Origin: Anaerolineales bacterium
Lineage (GTDB): Bacteria > Chloroflexota > Anaerolineae > 4572-78 > J111
Length of the DNA: 64,000 nucleotides
Assembly (NCBI GenBank): GCA_015075185.1
Contig: JABTUW010000004.1
Coordinates: 744,001-808,000 of the forward strand
Direction of reading: 5' to 3'
Shown here: piece after piece, positions 48,553 to 56,652 of the stretch
How the letters are laid out: each line of letters starts with the position of its first letter
How positions within the stretch are numbered: the first letter of the stretch is position 1
Made by a program: the position numbers and the translations under genes
Notes under the pieces: generated by a model
What the model was told of the DNA's origin: nothing
Databases searched by the model: none
What the model saw: only the letters and a program-made list of their open reading frames with translations

Positions 48553-49644
48553 TCATCTAAGTGTTTCGGCCAATAAGTCACGAGTCACCCCGAGAAAAAC
48601 CGGGACTCCAGCCGTAACTCGATAAATGCCAATCTCCGGGTCGAGCCGGTCGCCCCGTTCGTCAAAGCCAATGGGGCCGCTTGCGCCCGGAAAATCGCGG
48701 GTCCGGGCTACTTCGGTCAAAACATTGGGGCGGTCTAAGGGATTGGCCCGAGCACAGGCAGCAATCAAGATATTGGCCGCATCATAGGCTTCGGCGGTGT
48801 AGATGGAGTAGAGCTGTCCATAGCGAGCCTGGTAAGCCTGGGCAAAGGCCGCGGCCGACGGTTTCACCCGCACATCCGTCGAGGCGCTGGTGTGATATGG
48901 CCCTTCGACTTCATAGCCGGGGGTCGCCAAAAACAGGGAGGGTTTCAGGCCGTCCGTACCGAATAAGATAGCTCGCACCCCGGCCTCCCGCAACTGGGCC
49001 GCCAGATGCCGCCCTTCTGCCTCGATGACCGACATGAAGATTAGCTCCGGCTCAACCGCCGCCACAGCGCCGGCTAATTCTTTGAAATCAACCTGGCCCC
49101 GCTGAATGCCGCGATACAGAACCGGCGAGACGCCCAGCTCCTCGCTTGTCCGCACAAAAACCTGGGCTAAAGGTTCGCCAAATGAGCTGCTATCGTGGAT
49201 AACTGCAATCCGGCGTGCAGCCAAAGCCTGGACAGCATACTTGGCTGCTTCCTGTCCTTGATACAAATCGTGCGCCATCACTCGAAAAAAAGTGCAATAG
49301 CCGTGTTGAGTCAAGCCCGGATTGGATGCGGCCGGGGAAATCTGGGTCAGGCTGGCCTGGTAATACAATGGGGCGGCGGCCAGGCTGGTGTGGCTGTTCA
49401 TGGTTCCGACGACACCTAGCACCTGGGGGTCGGCGATGAAGCGCTGCGCGACACTTACGGCGGCCTCCGGTTGGGCTTTGTCGTCGCCTACCATCACCTC
49501 CACGACAAAAGGCAGGTCGCCCCGGCTGTTCGCCTGCTCCGCGGCCAAAGTTACCGCTTGGGCAATGTGCCGGCCATGAATTTGCTCATCGGCCTCCTCG
49601 CTCAACACGGCTGAACAGCCAATTTTGACGACAGGTTTCGACAT
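48553..49644 (-). CDS. LivK-like periplasmic-binding-fold protein without signal peptide
   Basis: Second receptor of the branched-chain amino-acid binding family lacking any signal peptide, 363 residues: MSKPVVKIGCSAVLSEEADE starts straight at the mature strand; the region upstream holds a REP hairpin, with no room for a leader. Landmarks: GTMNSHTSLAAAPLYYQASL, RIAVIHDSSSFGEPLA, SVIEAEGRHLAAQLREAGVR, YSIYTAEAYDAANILIAA. Similar to 12248-13351. No Liv permease nearby. Probably a cytosolic sensor or binding protein. Confidence 0.85.
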   Translation of the reverse strand: MSKPVVKIGCSAVLSEEADEQIHGRHIAQAVTLAAEQANSRGDLPFVVEVMVGDDKAQPEAAVSVAQRFIADPQVLGVVGTMNSHTSLAAAPLYYQASLTQISPAASNPGLTQHGYCTFFRVMAHDLYQGQEAAKYAVQALAARRIAVIHDSSSFGEPLAQVFVRTSEELGVSPVLYRGIQRGQVDFKELAGAVAAVEPELIFMSVIEAEGRHLAAQLREAGVRAILFGTDGLKPSLFLATPGYEVEGPYHTSASTDVRVKPSAAAFAQAYQARYGQLYSIYTAEAYDAANILIAACARANPLDRPNVLTEVARTRDFPGASGPIGFDERGDRLDPEIGIYRVTAGVPVFLGVTRDLLAETLR

Positions 49645-49664
49645 CGAACCTAACCCCTAAAGTA

Positions 49665-49685
49665 GGACAAGCTGTTAGCTTGTTC
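49665..49685. repeat. REP hairpin at LLM gene stop
   Basis: GGACAAGCT/AGCTTGTTC with GTT loop, one mismatch from the standard unit. Its edge forms the TAG stop of the LLM gene ending at 49685. Confidence 0.8.
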
Positions 49686-50620
49686 TACGAGCCAATTCCC
49701 TCTTTGGCAAAGAGTTCGATCTGTGCCAGATGTTCTTCTTGGGTATTGTGTTCAAACTGGAAGATGAAGTGAGAGACGCCCATTTCGGCGACTTGATTGA
49801 TGAAACTTTTGACTTCAGCCAGGCTGCCGCTGAGTGCACCGGCGGTGCCGCCCGGCCAGCGTCCGGCCTGGTCAACGCCGCCGCCCGTCGTCGGCTCGGC
49901 TAACAGGCCGGCCTCAGCCGCTGCCGGACGCAGGTCTACGGTGCGACGCAGAGAAATGTCAACGGAGCGGCCATTCTCGGCGGTCATCTGGCGCAGTTGC
50001 GTGGTCACAGCCTGGAGTTGGTCCAGCGGCGCGTCGTCGGCGTTCCAGCCGTTCCCCAGGTTAGCCATGCGCCGGATAGCGGCTTCGCTGGCGCCGCCGA
50101 CCCAAAGCGGCGGGCCGCCGGCCTGAGCCGGCTTTGGCCCAAAGAGGACGTCCTTAAAATTGTAGAACTCACCCTCAAAGTGGGGATCATCGTCCTGCCA
50201 GAGGGTTTTTAGCACCTGCATAGCCTCGTTTAAGTGACGGCCGCGGCGGTGGAAATCAGCGCCCAGATTGTTGTACTCGCCCTCGATCCAGCCCACCCCG
50301 ACGGCAATGATGAGTCGTCCCCCGGACAGGTCGTCCAGGGTGGCAATCTGCTTGGCTGCCAGAATGGCATCACGCATCGGCAAAACCAAAACCGACGTCC
50401 CCAGGTAGATGCGTTCGGTCATACCGGCCAGGTAAGCCATCGTGGTTATCACTTCATAGATGTGCCCGTAGCGCGGTTTATCTTTGGGGACCAGGATATG
50501 GTCGCTGACCCAGATCGAATCATAATTTAGCCGCTCCGCTGCTTGAGCAATGGCGACAATATTATCTCGGGAGGGTTTAACGCCAAAAGGAAAGTTGGGC
50601 AAACATAGGCCAAATTTCAT
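49685..50620 (-). CDS. LLM-class flavin/F420-dependent oxidoreductase
   Basis: Luciferase-like oxidoreductase, 311 residues: MKFGLCLPNFPFGVKPSRDN, IWVSDHILVPKDK, LGTSVLVLPMRDAILAAKQI, LIIAVGVGWIEGEY, LWVGGASEAAIRRMANLGNG. A C-terminal insertion with AAEAGLLAEPTTGGGVDQAG distinguishes it from the pair at 16-19 kb. Ends at a REP-supplied stop. A GGTATCAA palindrome sits 132-151 bases upstream. Confidence 0.9.
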   Translation of the reverse strand: MKFGLCLPNFPFGVKPSRDNIVAIAQAAERLNYDSIWVSDHILVPKDKPRYGHIYEVITTMAYLAGMTERIYLGTSVLVLPMRDAILAAKQIATLDDLSGGRLIIAVGVGWIEGEYNNLGADFHRRGRHLNEAMQVLKTLWQDDDPHFEGEFYNFKDVLFGPKPAQAGGPPLWVGGASEAAIRRMANLGNGWNADDAPLDQLQAVTTQLRQMTAENGRSVDISLRRTVDLRPAAAEAGLLAEPTTGGGVDQAGRWPGGTAGALSGSLAEVKSFINQVAEMGVSHFIFQFEHNTQEEHLAQIELFAKEGIGS

Positions 50621-50751
50621 AGTTTCTTCCCAAAAATAGATTCATTTTAATTTAAAGCAGGGAAATACCTGGATGGAACCTTTTCAGGCTACTCAGGGCC
50701 GGATTGTACCATAACCGTGCGGGGTCATTCAAGGTAAAGTAGTATCTTGTC

Positions 50752-50771
50752 TTGATACCGTCTGGTATCAA
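50752..50771. promoter_or_regulatory. Palindromic operator TTGATACC-N4-GGTATCAA
   Basis: Inverted halves TTGATACC and GGTATCAA around GTCT. It uses the same half-site as the 2760-2782 operator but with the order reversed. It lies 132-151 bases upstream of the LLM gene (start 50620), a distance similar to the first site. Confidence 0.5.
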
Positions 50772-50780
50772 CCCAAAGAT

Positions 50781-50861
50781 GACCGCCGACCGATGACTGC
50801 CGACCGCCGTGGGAAGTAGCCTCACCCTACTGTGGCGGTCTGCGGTCTGCCGTCAGCGGTT
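50781..50861. repeat. Palindromic repeat, family E
   Basis: GACCGCCGACCGATGACTGC and CGACCGCC opposed to TGGCGGTCTGCGGTCTGCCG and TCAGCGGT, with an AGTAG/CTACT inner stem. It sits just after the response regulator stop. Confidence 0.7.
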
Positions 50862-50868
50862 AAAACAA

Positions 50869-51510
50869 TCAGATAAGACCCTTTTTCATGGCTTCGCTGA
50901 CTGCCTGGGTGCGGGTGGTCACATTGAGTTGGGTGAGGATGTCAGAAATTTTGCGTTTAACGGTGATTTCGCTCCAATGAAGTTTGGCGGCAATTTCGCG
51001 GTTGGTCGAGCCGTCGGCGATGAGGCGCAAAATTTCGATTTGGGTTTCGGTCAGGCCGGCTTTATGGCGATTAACCTCTTTGGCGTAGCTTTCAAATTCC
51101 CCTAACACTCGCCCCACCAGCCGGGGGCTAAGCTGGCGTTCGCCCCGGTAGACGCGCCGGATGGCTTCGGCCAGCTCTTCATGGGCAATGCTTTTGAGCA
51201 AAAACCCATGCGCGCCGGAGCTTAACGCGCCAAATAGGTGCTCGTCGGTATCATAGCTGGTCAGCATGACAATTTTGACCTCCGCATGGGTCTGTTTCAA
51301 CGCCTGAATAATCTGCAAGCCGCTGGAGCCAGGCATGCGAATATCCAGGATGACGACATCGGGCCGCAATTCTTTGGTTCTTTCCAAAGCCTGGGCGCTG
51401 TTTTCTGCCTCGCCGACCACTTTGATGTCATTCATGTTGGCCAGAACACTGACCAGCCCCCGCCGGACGACGGGATGATCATCTACAATAAGTACCTGGA
51501 TTTTAGTCAT
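50869..51510 (-). CDS. NarL/LuxR-family response regulator
   Basis: Two-component response regulator, 213 residues from ATG 51510. The receiver has the acidic pair in LIVDDHPVVRRG, the phosphorylation Asp in VVILDIRMPG and Lys in HGFLLKSIAHEE. The LuxR helix-turn-helix is GLTETQIEILRLIADGSTNR followed by EIAAKLHWSEITVKRKISDI. It overlaps the kinase gene by 8 bases. Target genes unknown; the GGTATCAA site lies just downstream. Confidence 0.95.
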   Translation of the reverse strand: MTKIQVLIVDDHPVVRRGLVSVLANMNDIKVVGEAENSAQALERTKELRPDVVILDIRMPGSSGLQIIQALKQTHAEVKIVMLTSYDTDEHLFGALSSGAHGFLLKSIAHEELAEAIRRVYRGERQLSPRLVGRVLGEFESYAKEVNRHKAGLTETQIEILRLIADGSTNREIAAKLHWSEITVKRKISDILTQLNVTTRTQAVSEAMKKGLI

Positions 51511-52759
51511 TTCGTTCTTCTCGCTCAAGCCTATCTTGGAGAAATTCCCAGGCCACCACGCTGCCCCGACCTGGTTTCGATTCAATCGTAAATGTCCCTC
51601 CGATATTTTCGGCCCGCTCGCGCATACTGATCAGGCCAAGATGCTGCCTTTCGGCCATCGCTTTTTCCTGGTCAAAGCCGATACCGTTATCCTGGACCAT
51701 CACCTTGACCCGCCCCTCCTGAAAAGTGAAGATAACCTCAACTTCGGTCGCCTGGGCATGTTTACGGACATTATACAAAGCTTCCTGCAAAATACGGAAT
51801 AGAGTAATCCGGGCCGGCGGGTTAAAGCGGATGGGGTTGCCCTGGATGCGTAGGCGGCAGCTAATTCCGGTGTCTTCTTCATACTGGACCATGTAAGAAC
51901 GCAGCGAGGGGAACAAGCCCATTTCATCCAGGCTGGCCGGCCACAGATCGTAAATCGCCTTGTAAATTTCCGAAATCGCTTGTTTGAGCGAGGTCTGGAT
52001 ATTCTGCAAGTCAACCTGGGTGGCAGCAGCGTTTGGCGGCAGGCGCTGCAACGTCCCTTCTGTTTCGTACAGCGCTCCATAAATCAACTGAATGACGCTG
52101 TCATGAATATCGGCGGCGATCCGCCGGCGCTCCTCCTCTTGCAGGTCAACCGTGCGCGCCAGCAAACGCTGCAATTGGTCCGCCTTGCGCTGAATCTCGG
52201 CGTGAGCCTGGGCCAGCTCTTCGTAAAGCCGGGCATTCTCCACGGCAATGGCAATCTGGCTGGCCAGGGTAGAGAGGATAAACTCATCTTCCTCGGTCAG
52301 CCCGTTGACCAAAACGCTCTGCACATCCAAAACGCCGATTACTTCATCCTTTATTTTGAGAGGCACGGCCAGCTCTGACCGGGTCGCCTCGACGGTTTTG
52401 ACGTAGCGAGGCGAGGTGCGGACATCGGCAGCCAGGTACGGCTGCCCGTTGTAGGCCACCCAGCCGACAATACCGCCTTCCACTCCAGCAGTGATCGGCA
52501 GGCGAAAGCCCAGATGTTTCTCCCGTTCCAGCCCGATGGTTTCGCGGACCACGATTTCATTTGTCGCTTTGTCCACCAGCAAGACCCCCATCGAGTTGTA
52601 ATTGAACGTCCGGCTGACTTCCGTCACCAGGTGCGGCAGCAACTCCGACAGGCTTTGCAGTTGGGTGATTTGTTGGGCAGTCTGGTAAATTAGGGTGAGT
52701 TCAAGTTCACGCTGGCGGTTAAGCTGATCCGCCGGAGGGGTTGTTATTCCAGATTGCAT
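51503..52759 (-). CDS. GAF-domain sensor histidine kinase (NarX/DesK-like)
   Basis: Soluble sensor kinase, 418 residues from ATG 52759; upstream in-frame codons belong to a family J repeat. GAF domain about 15-165 (NYNSMGVLLVDKATNEIVVR, GVLDVQSVLVNGLTEEDEFI), coiled-coil, then HisKA_3 with phospho-His in IAADIHDSVIQLIYGAL, and an HATPase (LQEALYNVRKHAQA, VQDNGIGFD, LISMRERAENIGG). No transmembrane helix, so it senses an internal signal through GAF. Cognate regulator is the overlapping 50869-51510. Confidence 0.94.
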   Translation of the reverse strand: MQSGITTPPADQLNRQRELELTLIYQTAQQITQLQSLSELLPHLVTEVSRTFNYNSMGVLLVDKATNEIVVRETIGLEREKHLGFRLPITAGVEGGIVGWVAYNGQPYLAADVRTSPRYVKTVEATRSELAVPLKIKDEVIGVLDVQSVLVNGLTEEDEFILSTLASQIAIAVENARLYEELAQAHAEIQRKADQLQRLLARTVDLQEEERRRIAADIHDSVIQLIYGALYETEGTLQRLPPNAAATQVDLQNIQTSLKQAISEIYKAIYDLWPASLDEMGLFPSLRSYMVQYEEDTGISCRLRIQGNPIRFNPPARITLFRILQEALYNVRKHAQATEVEVIFTFQEGRVKVMVQDNGIGFDQEKAMAERQHLGLISMRERAENIGGTFTIESKPGRGSVVAWEFLQDRLEREERND

Positions 52760-52779
52760 CGGAACTCTCCTGTAGACGG

Positions 52780-52850
52780 TGGTCAGTAACCAGTAATCAG
52801 TGATCAGTGAGTCAACCGACACTGATGACTGATCACTGGTCACTCAACCA
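52780..52850. repeat. Palindromic repeat, family J
   Basis: GGTCAGTAACCAGTAATCAG and TGATCAGTGAGTC opposed to ACTGATGACTGATCACTGGT, with half-units CAGT(A/G)A. It precedes the kinase start, so translation in frame upstream of 52759 would read repeat DNA. Confidence 0.65.
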
Positions 52851-52854
52851 GGGC

Positions 52855-53844
52855 TTAACGTACTACTTTGGCCTCACCCATACCACGTTGGACCAGACTC
52901 TCCACCTCGGCCTGGCTAAGCCAGGGAATATCGGTGGGAATCGTGTATTTGAGCGCCGCCATCGCGGCCCCCCACAGCAAAGCCTTAGACATTCTGCCGG
53001 CTGAAGCCTCTCCCGTAAGATACTGATAAAGAAACCCGGCGGCAAAAGCATCGCCGCCGCCCAGGGGGTCCACCATCTCTGTTGGGAAGGCCGCCTGCCG
53101 GACGACCGGCCCGCCCGGCTCGCCGCCAATCGCGCCCTCTTTGCCCAGGGTCACGACCAGCGTGGCCTGGGGGTAATGGCCGCGCAATAGAGCCAAAATT
53201 TGCTCCGGCGTAACACTGGGGTCTAATCCGTAGAGCAGGCGCACGTCATTTAACGGGGCGAAGATTAAGTCAGCCGCTTCCAGGAAAGGCTGGCAGCCGG
53301 CCAACGCCTCGGCCGGCGACCACAGCAAGCGGCGGTAGTTGAAATCAAAGCTGACCTGCCAGCCCGCTTCTTTAGCCAGATTGAGGGCACGTTGAGCCGC
53401 CACCGCCGTCGTCGGGCTGAGGGCCGGTGTAATACCTGTTAGATGCAACAGCCGCGCCCGGTTGGGCAGAAAGAGATCAACCGGCAGTTCCGAGGCCCGC
53501 AACTGGCTCATCGCCGACTGTTTGCGGTCGTAGATAACGGTGTTCTGGCGCGGCGGGGGTCCTTCTTCCAGAAAATAGAGTCCCACCCGGTCTGACTCCG
53601 TCCAAATAATCCGCGTGGTATCCACGCCGTGCCGGGCAATAGCGCCTTCAATAAACCGGCCCAAAGGGTTGTGGGTGAGCCGGGAGAGCCACAGCACTTT
53701 GAGGCCCAGCCGGGCCAGGCCAATCGCCAGGTTCGACTCGCTGCCGCCTATCTCCAAGTTAAAGCTGGTCGTCTGCTCCAGCCGTTTGAGGTCCGGCGGT
53801 GTAAACCGGAGCATGGTTTCGCCCAAAGTAACAAGATCATACAT
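52855..53844 (-). CDS. kdgK: PfkB-family sugar kinase, probable 2-keto-3-deoxygluconate kinase
   Basis: Ribokinase-fold kinase, 329 residues from ATG 53844 (MYDLVTLGETMLRFTPPDLK). GGSESNLAIGLARLGLKVLW, ISFDFNYRRLLWSP as SFDxNYR substrate/ATP region, and DPLGGGDAFAAGFLY carries the catalytic Asp. KDG kinase is favoured because a KDPG aldolase follows upstream in the same direction (gap 116 bases), which together complete the lower Entner-Doudoroff route. The upstream gap holds a perfect hairpin. Confidence 0.88.
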   Translation of the reverse strand: MYDLVTLGETMLRFTPPDLKRLEQTTSFNLEIGGSESNLAIGLARLGLKVLWLSRLTHNPLGRFIEGAIARHGVDTTRIIWTESDRVGLYFLEEGPPPRQNTVIYDRKQSAMSQLRASELPVDLFLPNRARLLHLTGITPALSPTTAVAAQRALNLAKEAGWQVSFDFNYRRLLWSPAEALAGCQPFLEAADLIFAPLNDVRLLYGLDPSVTPEQILALLRGHYPQATLVVTLGKEGAIGGEPGGPVVRQAAFPTEMVDPLGGGDAFAAGFLYQYLTGEASAGRMSKALLWGAAMAALKYTIPTDIPWLSQAEVESLVQRGMGEAKVVR

Positions 53845-53879
53845 AATCACCAGTCCACTTTTGCAATACTTATTTGGCC

Positions 53880-53925
53880 GGGATTGGGGGACACTTGCGC
53901 CTGCACGCAAGTGTCCCCCAATCCC
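53880..53925. repeat. Perfect 20-bp stem hairpin before KDG kinase
   Basis: The left arm GGGATTGGGGGACACTTGCG and its exact reverse complement pair around CCTGCA. Outer bases GCCGG and CCGGC continue after a short bulge. It lies between the aldolase stop (53961) and the kinase start (53844), so it is a strong intercistronic hairpin that could set relative expression. Confidence 0.8.
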
Positions 53926-53960
53926 CAAATCCCGGCTTTTCCTTTTCTGTTCAGCTATCG

Positions 53961-54632
53961 CTAAACGCCTCTTGCCACCCGCACCGCCTGAACATAGCTG
54001 CTGGCCCTGGCCGTCAGCGCCGCCCAATCCCTGGCGGCAACCAGACGCTCATCCACCAAGTTGCTACCCAGGCCGACGGCGAAAGCGCCGTTTTTGAAAA
54101 ATTGGCCGATGTTGTCCAAATCCACTCCCCCTGTCGGCATGAGTTTGAGCTGGGGCAGGGGGGCCAGCACATCCTTGATATAGGCTGGTCCAAAGGCGCG
54201 GGCGGGAAAAACCTTGACGACGCTGGCTCCGGCATTCCAGGCCGTGACAATTTCCGTGGGAGTCAGCGCCCCCGGCATACAAGGGACCCCCAACTGGCGA
54301 CACGTGGCAATCGTCTCCAGGTTGGTGTGGGGCGAAACAATGAACTGCGCCCCGGCCTCGACCGAAGCTCTGGCCGCAGCCGGATCAAGGACCGTGCCTG
54401 CGCCAATCACCGCTCGCCCTTCGGCAAAGGCAGGCAAAGCGGTCTTGACCTCGCTAATCGCCGTCAAAGCCGCAGGATTGGTCAAGGTGAATTCCAGAAC
54501 GGTCACCCCACCAGCCAGTAGGGCCTGTGTCAGCGACACCGCTGCGCTCAGGTCAGCCAGCCGCACAATGACAACGAGCGGGTTGGTGCTAATGATATTT
54601 AGAACGTGTTCGCTGGTATTTTTTGGAGGCAT
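53961..54632 (-). CDS. eda: 2-Dehydro-3-deoxy-phosphogluconate (KDPG) aldolase
   Basis: Class I aldolase of the KDPG/KHG family, 223 residues. Catalytic Glu47 in TVLEFTLTNP, Schiff-base Lys140 in SVVKVFPARAFGP, phosphate-binding LMPTGGVDLDN and VGLGSNLV. The Arg that follows Glu in E. coli Eda (TLRT) is Thr-Asn here, so preference for KDPG versus related substrates is open. It cleaves KDPG to pyruvate and glyceraldehyde-3-phosphate. Confidence 0.92.
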   Translation of the reverse strand: MPPKNTSEHVLNIISTNPLVVIVRLADLSAAVSLTQALLAGGVTVLEFTLTNPAALTAISEVKTALPAFAEGRAVIGAGTVLDPAAARASVEAGAQFIVSPHTNLETIATCRQLGVPCMPGALTPTEIVTAWNAGASVVKVFPARAFGPAYIKDVLAPLPQLKLMPTGGVDLDNIGQFFKNGAFAVGLGSNLVDERLVAARDWAALTARASSYVQAVRVARGV

Positions 54633-54645
54633 AGTTTATTTCCAT

Positions 54646-54707
54646 AGGCTGAGTCTAAGGCTAAGTTTTTACTATTCTTCCTTTACCTCAGCCTCAGCCT
54701 TAGCCTT
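54646..54707. repeat. Palindromic repeat, family O (GGCTGAGTCTAAGGCTAAG)
   Basis: GGCTGAGTCTAAGGCTAAG opposed to CCTCAGCCTCAGCCTTAGCC, short GGCTAAG-type units, between the aldolase start and the SnoaL-like gene stop. Confidence 0.6.
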
Positions 54708-55141
54708 TAATTCAATGACGTCCGCCAACTGCGTGGCTGGATAACTCCCGGAGGGGCCGGCGAGGCGTGGTGAATGACCATGCGCCACTGGCCTTCAACC
54801 CGTTCAAAGACGTTGGTCGCCACCATCTGGCTTATCTGGACCACGCCATCGGCCTGCTGGGAAACGTTCTCGTAGCAGATGACCCAGGCCATATCGCCCC
54901 GCCAGTGGACCAGCGGCTCGCTCACCTGCACCGGCAGCAAGCCCTGATGCTGGAAAATCCGCGCCCAACTCTCCTGGATAGCCGGCCAGCCGCGCAGCCG
55001 GTCCCAACCGGGATGGATGCACTCAGTGACCGGGCTGTGATGCCACAAGTCAACCATCGCCGCCAGGTCAGCCGCGGCCAGGGCGCTGTAAAAACGGTCA
55101 TTCGCTGCCAGAATCTCTTGCCGGATGGTCTCGTCGGTCAT
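54707..55141 (-). CDS. SnoaL/nuclear-transport-factor-2-fold protein
   Basis: Small NTF2-like protein, 144 residues: RFYSALAAADLAAMVDLWHH, VTECIHPGWDRLRGWPAIQE, WVICYENVSQQADG and VATNVFERVEGQWRMVIHHA. This fold serves in polyketide cyclases, dehydratases, and many proteins of unknown role. First gene of the minus-strand block; its upstream region is a 256-base divergent gap. Confidence 0.85.
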   Translation of the reverse strand: MTDETIRQEILAANDRFYSALAAADLAAMVDLWHHSPVTECIHPGWDRLRGWPAIQESWARIFQHQGLLPVQVSEPLVHWRGDMAWVICYENVSQQADGVVQISQMVATNVFERVEGQWRMVIHHASPAPPGVIQPRSWRTSLN

Positions 55142-55272
55142 GCCCCTGCTCTATCTTGGTTGCGCGCTTGAGTCGTGGTATTATCTTAGCACGAACCGCG
55201 CGGCCTGGTCAAAAGGGGCAGGCTGGTGTGAAAGGTTTAGAATCCAGGTGCATTAAAAACTGCTAAAGGCCG

Positions 55273-55337
55273 CTGGAAGCCTGGAAGATATGGAGGATTG
55301 GATGATTTTACAGGCTCCCAACCTCCCACTCTTCCAA
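55273..55337. repeat. Palindromic repeat in divergent intergenic region, family N
   Basis: TGGAAGCCTGGAAGATATGG and AGGATTGG opposed to CCAACCTCCCACTCTTCCAA. It lies in the 55142-55397 gap where both strands must start transcription; I could not point to a convincing promoter. Confidence 0.55.
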
Positions 55338-55397
55338 CAAGTATTCATTTCTGTGAAAGTTCGGTGGTTTAGAATTTGAAATTTAGCGAGGCTGCCA

Positions 55398-56306
55398 ATG
55401 AGTGTTGATTTTGGGCTGGTATTGCCGGCCGGACCCCGGAAAGATCACATCAATCAATGGCTGGACAACCTGGAGGAGGTTTTACCCTCCTTAACCGGTC
55501 ATTTCAAAAGCCTGTGGATGACCGACCATTTTATGCGCGGCGAGACGCCTGTCTACGAAGCCTGGACGGTCTTGAGCTACGCCGCGGCCCGCTGGCCGCA
55601 ATTCGACCTGGGACCGATCGTGCTGGGGCAAAGTTATCGCAACCCGGCCATGCTGGCTAAAATGGGGGCGACACTGCAACACCTCAGCCGGGGCCGCCTG
55701 ATTATGGCGCTTGGAGCCGGTTGGAAAGCGGATGAGTATCTGGCCTACGGCTACCCTTTTCCCAGTTCCAAAACCCGGCTGGAGCAGTTGGAAGAAGCTG
55801 TCATCATCGTCAAACGGCTGTGGACCGAGCCGGGACCGGTCTCGTTTCAGGGCCAATATTATCACGTGAGCGACGCCTACTGCGAACCAAAGCCTGACCC
55901 CGTCCCCACCCTGCTAATCGGCGGGGGGGGCCGAACCACGATCGGCCTGGCGGCTCGCTACGCCGACTGGTGGAACCTGCCCGACGCCAACTTCGAGAAG
56001 CTGCAAAGCCGCTTGCCTATTATCCAAGAACAGTGTGACCGCGTGGGCCGCGACCCGGCCAGCCTGCGGCTGACCTGGTTTGGCCGGCTGGCCGTCGCCC
56101 GCAGCGAAGCTGAGGCCCTGGCCCTTAGCAACGGCAAGTGGACTAAGGAAAGGGCCTTGGTCGGCACGCCAGAACAGGTTGTGGCCGAGATGCAGCGCTT
56201 TATCGAGGCCGGGGTGGATTACTTTATGATAGAAGTGCTGGGATTATCCATTACAGAAACTCGTGCCATGGTGCTGGAAGAAGTGCTGCCTGTGTTTTCG
56301 GGGTGA
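55398..56306 (+). CDS. LLM-class flavin/F420-dependent oxidoreductase
   Basis: First plus-strand gene, 302 residues. MSVDFGLVLPAGPRKDHINQ, LWMTDHFMRGETPVYEAWTV, GPIVLGQSYRNPAMLAKMGA, IMALGAGWKADEYLAYGYPF, LLIGGGGRTTIGLAARYADW. Luciferase-like TIM barrel. Divergent from the SnoaL-like gene. Fourth LLM enzyme of the window and not closely like the other three. Confidence 0.9.
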   Translation: MSVDFGLVLPAGPRKDHINQWLDNLEEVLPSLTGHFKSLWMTDHFMRGETPVYEAWTVLSYAAARWPQFDLGPIVLGQSYRNPAMLAKMGATLQHLSRGRLIMALGAGWKADEYLAYGYPFPSSKTRLEQLEEAVIIVKRLWTEPGPVSFQGQYYHVSDAYCEPKPDPVPTLLIGGGGRTTIGLAARYADWWNLPDANFEKLQSRLPIIQEQCDRVGRDPASLRLTWFGRLAVARSEAEALALSNGKWTKERALVGTPEQVVAEMQRFIEAGVDYFMIEVLGLSITETRAMVLEEVLPVFSG

Positions 56307-56652
56307 AAAAGTGGACTTTTCATACCGACCGTCGAGATGTCACCCTTTCAAGAGAGAATTAATGCAGCAGGACAAGTAGGTCATATTCATGACAAACTCA
56401 GTGACATTACAATCACCATCATCAGAGAATTATTACGAGTTAGAGTTGAATCCTCAATCTTTTCTTGAAGGACGAACTCCGCTCTTCCAACTTCAATCCG
56501 CACTTCAGGGAAAAATTCGCTGTCATATTTTCCCTACTCATCTTAAAATTGTGCCTATACCTCTTGACTTTTTCCCTCAAATGTTATAACATTATGATAT
56601 TTCTGCTTTAACCTCTAATTATTCCAATTTTTTATCTTCCGGCAAGGGTGCT
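56307..56652 (+). other. AT-rich intergenic stretch with a doubtful short ORF
   Basis: 346 bases between LLM and GntR genes, noticeably AT-rich. A possible 66-codon reading frame at 56389-56589 begins MTNSVTLQSPSSENYYELEL; it has a weak ribosome site and no recognised family, so I do not call it a gene. No palindrome or tRNA was seen. It may be a remnant of transferred DNA like the AT-rich genes at 30953-31626 and 61431-62030. Confidence 0.4.

Noticed and set aside
56389..56589. 66-codon ORF in the AT-rich gap
   Set aside because: Weak ribosome site, no family, and AT-rich DNA makes ORFs by chance; kept only as a note.
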